From contig NZ_JADWYU010000088.1 of the NCBI RefSeq assembly GCF_016786325.1, positions 27,907-60,308 on the forward strand: a stretch of DNA of 32,402 nucleotides. Reading direction: 5' to 3'. Each line of letters opens with the position of its first letter. The first letter of the stretch is position 1. This DNA comes from Frankia nepalensis. Lineage in GTDB: Bacteria > Actinomycetota > Actinomycetes > Frankiales > Frankiaceae. The translations under genes were made by a program, and so were the position numbers. Under the pieces are notes generated by a model. It was not told the origin of the DNA and ran no database searches. It worked only from the letters and a program-made list of their open reading frames with translations. Positions 24,010 to 31,124 of the stretch are shown here, in pieces.

Positions 24010-24403
24010 GGCGGCCACCAGGGTCAGGTTGGACGGTTGAGGTAGGAGCCACCGACATCAGGCGGTCCAGGACGCGTTGACCGGTGACGTCGACCGCTGC
24101 CACGGTACGGGCCATCAGCGACGCGGGGCCTGGATGAGCCGGACTCGGGCACCGACAGCCGCTCGTCGACCCGCCATCGTCGGTCACCTTCGCCACCAGT
24201 CGCCCGGCCTCCATGCAGTTGCCCGGGATCGACTCGCTGGGACCCGACTCCTCGCGACGTCGGGTACGGACCGGCCCGAGCCGAGCACCAACCGTACCGC
24301 TCCGCCGTGGACCGTTCGCCCGGACGCTGCTCACGCAGGGTGCACCTCCGCGGTTGACCCAAGGTCTTGACAGGGCGGCAACGAGGGAGAAACCGACCCA
24401 GTC
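24010..24403. promoter_or_regulatory. Divergent regulatory region of the catabolic cluster
   Basis: About 394 bases between the GntR gene and the ABC operon. It holds an ACCCGAC/GTCGGGT inverted repeat (24242-24248 and 24259-24265) and a perfect -35-like TTGACA at 24367-24372, but no good -10 at the matching distance. No riboswitch motif that I know is present. Confidence 0.4.
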
Positions 24404-24433
24404 TTGTATACGAGAATGGAGATTACGTATACG
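24404..24433 (+). promoter_or_regulatory. Paired GTATAC sites at the operon start
   Basis: TTGTATACGA (24404-24413) fits the TNGT-NN-ACNA pattern reported for FadR-type GntR regulators. With ACGTATACG further on, arms GTATACG (24406-24412) and CGTATAC (24426-24432) form a 7-bp inverted repeat. It overlaps the start of the ATPase gene, a position that would block transcription or translation start. Confidence 0.5.
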
Positions 24434-25189
24434 CCGGGCCGCTCTCCAGTGCCGGTAGCCCGGCTGCGCTCGGTCTCCATGGTGTTCGCGGACGGCACCC
24501 ACGCGCTGGACGACATCTCCATCGAGCTGCGGCAGTCCGAGTTCGTCTCCCTGGTCGGACCGTCGGGATGCGGCAAGTCGACGGTGCTCCGACTGCTCGC
24601 CGGGTTCGAGGTCCCCAGCACCGGCGCCGTCGAGACGACCGGCGACACGGTGGGCTACGTCTTCCAGGAACCAACGCTCCTGCCGTGGCGCACGGTGGCG
24701 GCCAACGTCACGCTCCCGGCGCAGCTGACCGGCCTGCCAGCGGCCACCGCCCGGGACCGGGCCGGGGACGTGCTGCGACGGGTCGGTCTGACCGGCTTCG
24801 AGAGGCACCGCCCCGGCCAGCTGTCCGGCGGGATGCGGATGCGGGTGTCCATCGCCCGCGCGCTCATGCTGCGGCCCCGGCTGTTCCTGTTCGACGAGCC
24901 CTTCGGCGCGCTGGACGAGATCACCCGGGAGCGCCTCAACGAGGAGCTGTCGTCCCTGTTCCTGACCGAGCCGTTCAGTGGGCTGTTCGTCACCCATTCG
25001 GTGCCGGAGGCGGTGTTCCTGTCCACCCGGGTGCTGGTCATGTCGGCGCGGCCGGGACGGATCGTCGCCGACGTCGCTGTCCCCTTCGGATGGCCACGCG
25101 CGCCCGGGCTGCGGTACACCCCGGAGTTCGCCGCCCTTGCCAGCCGGGTCTCCACCGCCCTGCGGGATGCCTGCGAGGTCACCTCGTGA
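24416..25189 (+). CDS. ABC transporter ATP-binding protein (NitT/TauT/SsuB-like)
   Basis: A 257-residue ATPase from ATG 24416; an in-frame TTG at 24404 is possible, and neither has a good ribosome site. Walker A is GPSGCGKST (48-56), the Q-loop VFQEPTLLPW, signature LSGGM (136-140), Walker B LFLFDEP with the ALDE D-loop, and the switch His in FVTHSVPEA. The YVFQEPTLLPWRTV stretch is typical of the nitrate/taurine/aliphatic-sulfonate/thiamine-precursor class. It powers uptake through the permease encoded next, whose GTG overlaps its stop by 4 nt. It is the first gene of the likely catabolic operon and sits on candidate GntR operators. Confidence 0.93.
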   Translation: MEITYTPGRSPVPVARLRSVSMVFADGTHALDDISIELRQSEFVSLVGPSGCGKSTVLRLLAGFEVPSTGAVETTGDTVGYVFQEPTLLPWRTVAANVTLPAQLTGLPAATARDRAGDVLRRVGLTGFERHRPGQLSGGMRMRVSIARALMLRPRLFLFDEPFGALDEITRERLNEELSSLFLTEPFSGLFVTHSVPEAVFLSTRVLVMSARPGRIVADVAVPFGWPRAPGLRYTPEFAALASRVSTALRDACEVTS

Positions 25190-26145
25190 ACGAGGCGGAC
25201 GTGGCGAACGAAGCGGACGAGGCGAACGAGCCGGTCACGAACGGGACGGTCACGACCGGGACGGCCGAGAACGGGACGGCTGTCGTCGTCCCGGCCCGCG
25301 ACGCACGAGCCGCGGACCCGGCGGCGCTGCGGCCCGTACGGCCCACCCGGCGCCCACCGGGGCGCTCCGGCCGGCTGGTCCGGCTGGTGGCGCCGCTGGC
25401 GACCCTCGCGGTGGTGCTCTTCGGCTGGTGGTACGGCAGCGTGCGCATCCTCGACCCCGATCGGCGTTTCCTGCTCCCGCCGCCGCAGGACGTGGCGCGG
25501 GTCGGCCTCCTGGACGGCGACAACCGCGCCGAGCTGCTGGGCGGTCTGTGGTCGACGAGCAAGGTGGCGCTGGTCGGGCTCGCGCTGTCGATCGTGATCG
25601 GGGTCCTGTTCGCGATCGTGATGAGCCAGGCCCGCTGGGTGGAGCACTCCCTCTACCCGTACGCGGTCGTGCTCCAGACCATCCCGATCCTCGCCGTCGT
25701 CCCGCTGCTCGGATTCTGGTTCGGCTTCGAGTTCCGTAGCCGGGTCATCGTCTGCGTTCTGGTAGCGGTGTTCCCCATCATCACCAACACCCTTTTCGGG
25801 CTACGGTCCGTGGAGCCCGACCTGCACGACCTTTTCTCGCTGTACGGCGCGGGCCGGGTCCGGCGGCTCGTTCGTCTCGAACTGCCGGCGGCGTTGCCGG
25901 CGGCGATCACAGGCTGCAAGATCTCCGCCGGCCTGGCGGTGATCGGCTCGATCATCGCCGACTTCTTCTTTCGTCAGGGCGACCCCGGTATCGGGCGCCT
26001 CATCGACATCTATCGGCAGCGGGTGGCCACCGAGCAGCTGCTCACCGCGCTGTTCCTGTCGTCCCTGGTCGGGCTCGTCCTGTTCTGGGGCTTCGAGGCG
26101 CTGGGTGGTTTCGTGCAACGCCGCCGGAGCTCCCGGCCGCACTGA
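25186..26145 (+). CDS. ABC transporter permease (NitT/TauT type)
   Basis: A 319-residue protein from GTG 25186, overlapping the ATPase stop. The first 65 residues are hydrophilic with repeats NEADVA/NEADEA and TNGTV/TTGTA/ENGTA. Six helices follow from residue 66, within them TSKVALVGLALSIVIGVLFAIVMS. The cytoplasmic EAA loop is LELPAALPAAITGCKISAGLAVIGSIIADFF at about 233-263. Such permeases act as homodimers with the ATPase above and a binding protein. The N-terminal repeat region is unusual for the family and probably disordered in the cytoplasm. Confidence 0.92.
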   Translation: MNEADVANEADEANEPVTNGTVTTGTAENGTAVVVPARDARAADPAALRPVRPTRRPPGRSGRLVRLVAPLATLAVVLFGWWYGSVRILDPDRRFLLPPPQDVARVGLLDGDNRAELLGGLWSTSKVALVGLALSIVIGVLFAIVMSQARWVEHSLYPYAVVLQTIPILAVVPLLGFWFGFEFRSRVIVCVLVAVFPIITNTLFGLRSVEPDLHDLFSLYGAGRVRRLVRLELPAALPAAITGCKISAGLAVIGSIIADFFFRQGDPGIGRLIDIYRQRVATEQLLTALFLSSLVGLVLFWGFEALGGFVQRRRSSRPH

Positions 26146-26215
26146 CCACTCGACTCCCGCCGGGCACTCCAGCCGGGCACTCCCGCCGAGCGCCTCCGCC
26201 CACCACCCACCGCGA

Positions 26216-26245
26216 CCCCGGTACACATCACCCCGGTATAGATCA
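26216..26245 (+). repeat. 15-bp direct repeat ahead of the binding-protein gene
   Basis: CCCCGGTACACATCA and CCCCGGTATAGATCA (13 of 15 identical) are adjacent, just before the AAGGAGA ribosome site of the binding protein. Possibly a regulator site or RNA element in the gap between permease and binding protein. Confidence 0.6.
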
Positions 26246-26259
26246 TCAAGGAGAGACCA

Positions 26260-27405
26260 TTGGACAAGGTTCGTGTTGGGGTTGCCGCCGCGCTCGCCGT
26301 GGCCAGCGCCGCCCTGACCGCCTGCTCGTCGACGGACTCCGGCACCGCCTCAGCCGACCCGACGAATCCGGCCGGGGCCACGGGCCCACTGCGGGGTGTC
26401 TGCCCGGCGACGGTTGTGATCCAGACCGACTGGTACGCGACTCCCGAACGGGCGGCCGCCTATCAGCTGGTCGGCCCGAACGGCACGATCGACGCGAAAA
26501 AGGGCAGTTACCGCGGCCCACTGGGCGCCACGGGCATCGAGGTCGAGGTCCGGCTCGGCGGCCCGTTCATCGGCTTCCAGCCAATTCCCGCCCAGATGTA
26601 CCAGGACGAGTCCATCTATCTTGGCTATGTCGCGACCGACGACGCCGTGCAGGCGGCCGACAAGTTCCCAACCACGGCCGTGGTCGCTCCGCTCGACATC
26701 AACCCCCAGATCCTCATGTGGGACCCCTCCACCTACACCATCGACGACTGGCCGGACGTCGCGAACACCGACGCGAAGGTGGTCTACCTCGAGGGCCTTC
26801 CCTTCATGGACTATCTCGTCAGCAAGGGCTACGTGAAGCCCGAGCAGCTCGACGCGTCGTTCGACGGAACGCCGAGCCGGTTCGTGGCCGAGCGCGGCGG
26901 ACTGATCCAGCAGGGCTATGCCAGCAACGAGCCGTACCGCTGGGAACATGACGTGCCGGACTGGATGAAGCCGGTGGACTACCTGCTCGTCCACGACGCC
27001 GGTTACGAGATCTACCCGCAGGGTCTCGCGGTGCGCTCCGACACGTTGACCGACTCCTCGGCCTGCCTCAAGGAGCTCGTTCCCATGATCCAGCAGGCTC
27101 AGGTCGACTACGTGGCGAACCCCGGCCCCACGAACGACACGCTGGTGAAGATCGCCGAGGCGATCGGTGACGGACCGCCGATCACGGCAGCCGCCAACGC
27201 GGACGCGGTCACGGTGATGACGGACCTCGGCATCGTCGGCAACGGCTCCAACAGCACCCTCGGCGACTTCGACCTCGCCCGGGTCGACCGCACCATCGGC
27301 GTCCTTGGACCGATCTTCGCCGCCCGCAACACCGACGTGCCGCCGGCGCTGGCCGCGACCGACATCGTGACCAACGAGTTCATCGACCAGGACATCCACC
27401 TGTGA
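26260..27405 (+). CDS. ABC substrate-binding lipoprotein (NMT1/SsuA-like)
   Basis: A 381-residue precursor. The start is TTG with AAGGAGA well placed. The signal peptide ends in LTAC with C22, a lipobox, so the mature protein is lipid-anchored outside. The first strand VVIQTDWYATPERAAAYQLV and the later LGGPFIGFQPIPAQMY, GYVATDDAVQAA and PLDINPQILMWDP fit the NMT1/THI5-like binding-protein fold of the NitT/TauT group. DACLKELVPMIQQAQVDYVANP is in the C-terminal lobe (with S for D here). The ligand is unknown. Position directly before two amidohydrolases suggests an amide, urea-like or heterocyclic compound. It overlaps the next gene by 4 nt. Confidence 0.88.
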   Translation: MDKVRVGVAAALAVASAALTACSSTDSGTASADPTNPAGATGPLRGVCPATVVIQTDWYATPERAAAYQLVGPNGTIDAKKGSYRGPLGATGIEVEVRLGGPFIGFQPIPAQMYQDESIYLGYVATDDAVQAADKFPTTAVVAPLDINPQILMWDPSTYTIDDWPDVANTDAKVVYLEGLPFMDYLVSKGYVKPEQLDASFDGTPSRFVAERGGLIQQGYASNEPYRWEHDVPDWMKPVDYLLVHDAGYEIYPQGLAVRSDTLTDSSACLKELVPMIQQAQVDYVANPGPTNDTLVKIAEAIGDGPPITAAANADAVTVMTDLGIVGNGSNSTLGDFDLARVDRTIGVLGPIFAARNTDVPPALAATDIVTNEFIDQDIHL

Positions 27406-28790
27406 CGACCGCGACCGGGGTGCCGCCGGGCGTCGCCGATCTGGTGATCGGCGGAGCCACCCTGGTCGCCACCGTCGACGCCAGCCGCCGGGAGATCCCC
27501 GGCGGCTGGGTCGCGGTGGTCGACCGACGGATCGCGGCGGTCGGTGGCCCCGGCGGCGAGCCGCCAGCGCGGGAACGCATCGACGCCTCTGGATGCCTGG
27601 TGACGCCAGGCCTGGTCAACACCCACCACCACCTGTGGCAGAACCTGACCCGAAGCTACCGACCGATGACCACCACCGACTTCCTCGGCTGGCTCGACGC
27701 GCTTTACCCGCTGTGGGCGACCCTCGACGAGGAGAGCACCTACCTGTCCGCGCGCGTCGGCCTGGCCGAGCTGGCCCTCGGTGGCTGCACGACCACCAGC
27801 GACCACCTCTACCTACAGCCACCGAACATGCCGAGCCTGGTGGAAGCCGAGATCGCCGCGGCCCGGGAGGCGGGGATACGGTTCCACGCCACCCGCGGGG
27901 CCGTCGACCGCGGCCGGCGCGACGGCAGCCCGATGCCCGACCACCTGGTGGAAGATCCCGACGACGTGCTCGCCGACTGCGAGCGGCTCGTCGCTCACCA
28001 CCACGATCCCTCGGCCGAGGCGATGGTCCAGGTCGCTCTCGGACCGCACTCGGTGTTCGGCGCCACCTCCCGGCTGATGACCGGCGTCGCGGAGCTGGCG
28101 GAACGGCTCGACGTGCGGCTGCACACCCACCTGTCTGGCGACCTCGCCGACAATGACTACTGCCTGTCGCTCCATGGCTGCCGTCCGGTCGAATGGTTCG
28201 AATCGCTAGGCTGGGCGAGCCCGCGCACCTGGGTGGCGCACTGCTTCTTCCCTGACGCCCAGGAGATCCGCCGCCTCGGCGCGGCCGGGGTCGGGGTAGC
28301 CCACTGCGCGACCGCCGGCCTGCTCATGGGGGTGGGGATCGCGCCGGTCCCGCAACTGCGGGCGGCGGGTGCGCCGGTCGGTATCGGGGTGGACGGTTCG
28401 GCCAACTCCGACTCCTCGTCCATGTGGCTGGAAGCGCGGACGGTAATGCTGGCCAACCGGTTCCGCGGCGGGCCGGCCGCGTTTGGCGCTCGGGATGTGC
28501 TTGAGCTGGCCACCATCGGTGGTGCCGCCTGCCTCGGGCGCGCTGGAGAGATCGGCGTGCTGGCGCCCGGTGCCAACGCCGACCTCGCCGTCTGGCCGGT
28601 CGAAGGGCTGGCCTGGGCCGGCGCCGTGACCGATCCGATCGACGCCTGGTTGCGGTGCGGACCGGCCGCTCCGCGCCATGTCCTGGTGGGGGGTCGGTCG
28701 GTGGTCTGTGACGGGGTCCTGTCGCGGCCCGACCTGCCCGACGTGCTGCGCCGCCACGACGCCGCCGCCCGCAGGATGCAGCGATGCTGA
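27402..28790 (+). CDS. Amidohydrolase, 8-oxoguanine deaminase/TrzN-like group
   Basis: A 462-residue TIM-barrel metal hydrolase from GTG 27402. LVTPGLVNTHHHLWQNLTRSY gives the metal-binding H75 and H77 in the wording used by 8-oxoguanine deaminases and triazine hydrolases; HTHLSGD gives H243, VAHC H280, and GVDGSANSDSSSMW D331. In the deaminases of this group the third motif reads HLAE, where Glu activates water; here it reads HLSG, so G246 sits where Glu is expected. VAHCPSSN is also replaced by VAHCATAG. The enzyme therefore probably has an altered substrate or reaction. It likely hydrolyses a C-N bond of an imported heterocycle. It overlaps the binding protein (4 nt) and the next amidohydrolase (7 nt). 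Confidence 0.9.
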   Translation: MTTATGVPPGVADLVIGGATLVATVDASRREIPGGWVAVVDRRIAAVGGPGGEPPARERIDASGCLVTPGLVNTHHHLWQNLTRSYRPMTTTDFLGWLDALYPLWATLDEESTYLSARVGLAELALGGCTTTSDHLYLQPPNMPSLVEAEIAAAREAGIRFHATRGAVDRGRRDGSPMPDHLVEDPDDVLADCERLVAHHHDPSAEAMVQVALGPHSVFGATSRLMTGVAELAERLDVRLHTHLSGDLADNDYCLSLHGCRPVEWFESLGWASPRTWVAHCFFPDAQEIRRLGAAGVGVAHCATAGLLMGVGIAPVPQLRAAGAPVGIGVDGSANSDSSSMWLEARTVMLANRFRGGPAAFGARDVLELATIGGAACLGRAGEIGVLAPGANADLAVWPVEGLAWAGAVTDPIDAWLRCGPAAPRHVLVGGRSVVCDGVLSRPDLPDVLRRHDAAARRMQRC

Positions 28791-30172
28791 TCGACCGGAT
28801 CACCGACGCCCGGCTCGTCGGCCCCACACCCACGGACGGGCGCGCCGCCGAACGGCGCCACGACATCGGACGGCGCCATGACGTTGTCCTCGGCGGCGGA
28901 ACCGTTCTTGCCGTCCGGCCGACTGGCGCCGCCCAGCCGGGTGAAGCCGTCGGCCCTGGTGGCGTCGAGCCGGGTGATGCCGTCCGGCCGGCAGGCGCCC
29001 GGCGCCCGGCCGGGACCACCCTGCCCGTCCAGGGCCGGGTCGTGGCGCCCGCCTTCGTGGACGCGCACGTGCATCTCGACAAGGCGTACCTCTCGGCCGC
29101 GGTGGCGGCCGCGCCGGCGGGGACGCCGTACGCCGTCGCGGGCCGGTCTCCAGAACCGTCCGGTCCTCGCCTCGACGCCGCGATAGCCGAGGTGGGACGG
29201 CTGCGCGAGACCGTGCCCATCGAGCGCATCCACGCCGGGGCCGCCCTGGCGATCGACACCCTCGTCCGCCACGGCACGGTCGCGGCCCGCGTCCACGTCG
29301 AGATCGACCCGGTCGCCGGGCTCGACCTCGTCACCTTCCACCAGGCTCTGACCGCCTCGGTCGCCGACCGGTGCGAGGTGCAGCTCGTCGCCTTTCCCCA
29401 GCGGGGTCTCGAGCGCCCCGGCACCCGCGAGCTGATGGCCGCGGCGATGGCGGAAGGTCTCGACGTGGTGGGCGGGTGCCCCTACGTCGACCAGGACCCG
29501 ATCGCGCACCTGGACGCGGTGTTCGCCCTGGCCGAACGACACGGCCGCCCGGTCGACCTGCACCTGGACTTCCACGACGAGCCGGGGCGGTCCCTCATCG
29601 AGGCGGTGGCCGAACGGACCCGCGCGCACGGCATGGCCGGACGGGTGACGATCGGTCACGTCACCACGCTCGCCGCCATGGCTCCGACCGCCCAGGCCTC
29701 GGCGCTGGACCTGCTCGCCGACGCTGGAATAGCCCTCGTCGTCCTCCCGGCCACCGACCTCTATCTCGGTGGGCACGGGGAGCCGGGGACCCGCAGCCTC
29801 GCGCCGGTCGACCGGGCGATCCAGGCTGGCGTACGGGTCGCGATCGCGAACAACAACCTCGCCAACCCGTTCGCGCCCTTTGGGAACGGCAACCTGCTAC
29901 AGGCCGCCTGGCTGGCCGGGATCACCCGCAGGATGGCCGACGACGACCAGCCCGGCGGGCTGCTGGCGGCGGTCACCACGACTCCGGCGGCCATCCTCGG
30001 GCTCCCCGAGCACGGCCCCCAACCCGGCCGGGCCGCCCACCTGGCCGTGCTCGACACCGCCGATCCGGCCTCAGTGCCGCTCGGAGCCCCGGCCGTCCTG
30101 GCGACGCTGCGCGCGGGCCGCCTCGTCCACCGCGTGACCGTCCCCGAACCCGTCGGCGGGGCCGGGCCGTGA
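28784..30172 (+). CDS. Amidohydrolase, cytosine-deaminase (CodA)-like with altered active site
   Basis: A 462-residue protein starting inside the end of the preceding gene. The N-terminal 85 residues include a low-complexity insertion (RRHDIG/RRHDVV and AVGPGGVEPGDAVRP). The barrel has APAFVDAHVHLDKAY (H95, H97), VHVEIDP, LVAFPQRGL, GGCPYVDQDP, DLHLDFHDEP (H260), TIGHVT (H292) and LPATDLYLGGHGE. This order matches CodA-type enzymes. However, CodA has HCDE and HDDVFDPW, while this protein has HLDF and NNNLANPF (about 356-363), so both acidic residues at those sites are replaced (F263, N357). A non-deaminating or differently metal-bound activity is likely. Its partner upstream is a second amidohydrolase, suggesting sequential steps on one substrate. 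Confidence 0.87.
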   Translation: MLIDRITDARLVGPTPTDGRAAERRHDIGRRHDVVLGGGTVLAVRPTGAAQPGEAVGPGGVEPGDAVRPAGARRPAGTTLPVQGRVVAPAFVDAHVHLDKAYLSAAVAAAPAGTPYAVAGRSPEPSGPRLDAAIAEVGRLRETVPIERIHAGAALAIDTLVRHGTVAARVHVEIDPVAGLDLVTFHQALTASVADRCEVQLVAFPQRGLERPGTRELMAAAMAEGLDVVGGCPYVDQDPIAHLDAVFALAERHGRPVDLHLDFHDEPGRSLIEAVAERTRAHGMAGRVTIGHVTTLAAMAPTAQASALDLLADAGIALVVLPATDLYLGGHGEPGTRSLAPVDRAIQAGVRVAIANNNLANPFAPFGNGNLLQAAWLAGITRRMADDDQPGGLLAAVTTTPAAILGLPEHGPQPGRAAHLAVLDTADPASVPLGAPAVLATLRAGRLVHRVTVPEPVGGAGP

Positions 30173-31050
30173 CCAGCATGCTCGCGTCCGACGGGGGAGA
30201 GAGGCAGGCGGCGATCGACAGCCGACATGGTCCCCGGCCGGCGGATCCGACCCGGCCGGGGGATCTGACCGGGCTCTGGCGGCGCACCTTGCTTGCCTGG
30301 CCGGATGGCCGACGCGACGACACCAGTTCGGTGCGGTGGCTGCAGGGTCCGCGCCACTACGTCGACCTGCGGTGCCCGGTGGGGCGGACCGCCATCGGCG
30401 GCGTCGCCGCGCTTCGCGAGCTCACCGGGGCGCATCTCGGCCGGCTCGCCGGCCAGGAGGGTTTCGCCGGCGAGCTGCGCCGGGAGGAGGAGGTCTTCCA
30501 CTGGGTCCGTGACATCGATCTCCAGCCCACCTCCGTCCACCTCGACCAGGGAACGCTCCGGTACGACGGGCCGCTGCTGGTCGAGGAGGGGGTTGGGCAG
30601 GCGTACGTCGAACACTGGCAGCGGTGCGACACCGGCCCGGGCCCGTGCGCCGATCTTCGGCTGGCCCATCCCCGGACCGGTCGCCGGGGAGTCGTCGTCC
30701 GCGTCGGCCGGCATTTCGGCTACGCCCGCGGCCGGCCGCGTGACCTCCCGCCGGAGTCGGCCGGGTCCTCGCTCGGCGAGCTGCTCAACCAGAACGCCAG
30801 CTCGCGGCACCGGCAGGACCTCGTCGACTGTGAGATCTCGCTCGGCGTCATCGACGACCACGGCTGGACCATCACCAGCTCCAGCCTGCCCTTCCGGGAG
30901 AACCAGCCGTTCGGGCTGGAATGGCGGACCGACGGCACCGTGGTGACGGCCGATCCCGATCCGGACGGACGGCTTCGGCAGCGGATATGGGCGGTGCTCG
31001 GCGCCGCGGGGGACGTCGCCGCCTGGTCCACCGAGCCGGCGGCCAACTGA
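30169..31050 (+). CDS. Unrecognised 293-residue protein of the catabolic cluster
   Basis: Starts at GTG 30169, overlapping the previous stop as GTGA. No signal peptide or membrane helix is seen. The body begins GLWRRTLLAWPDGRRDDTSSVRWLQG and continues as alternating polar/hydrophobic strands (VDLRCPVG, FAGELRREEEVFHWVRDIDLQP, GTLRYDGPLLVEEG, AYVEHWQR), ending with GWTITSSSLPFRENQPFGLEW. This looks like an all-beta, lipocalin-like or two-barrel protein; a distant likeness to fungal HRI1-type proteins is possible but unverified. It is translationally coupled to the amidohydrolases, so it should act in the same pathway, perhaps as a small-molecule-binding protein or isomerase. No catalytic motif is evident. 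Confidence 0.75.
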   Translation: MTSMLASDGGERQAAIDSRHGPRPADPTRPGDLTGLWRRTLLAWPDGRRDDTSSVRWLQGPRHYVDLRCPVGRTAIGGVAALRELTGAHLGRLAGQEGFAGELRREEEVFHWVRDIDLQPTSVHLDQGTLRYDGPLLVEEGVGQAYVEHWQRCDTGPGPCADLRLAHPRTGRRGVVVRVGRHFGYARGRPRDLPPESAGSSLGELLNQNASSRHRQDLVDCEISLGVIDDHGWTITSSSLPFRENQPFGLEWRTDGTVVTADPDPDGRLRQRIWAVLGAAGDVAAWSTEPAAN

Positions 31051-31124
31051 TCCGTCACCGGGCCCCGACACGGTGCGCCGGAACACGCACGCGTCGGAAC
31101 ACGCACAAGGAGGAGGTTGCCATC

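Noticed and set aside
24010-24403. Riboswitch upstream of the ABC operon
   Set aside because: The transporter class and amidohydrolases suggested a thiamine, guanidine or purine riboswitch, but none of their conserved motifs can be found.
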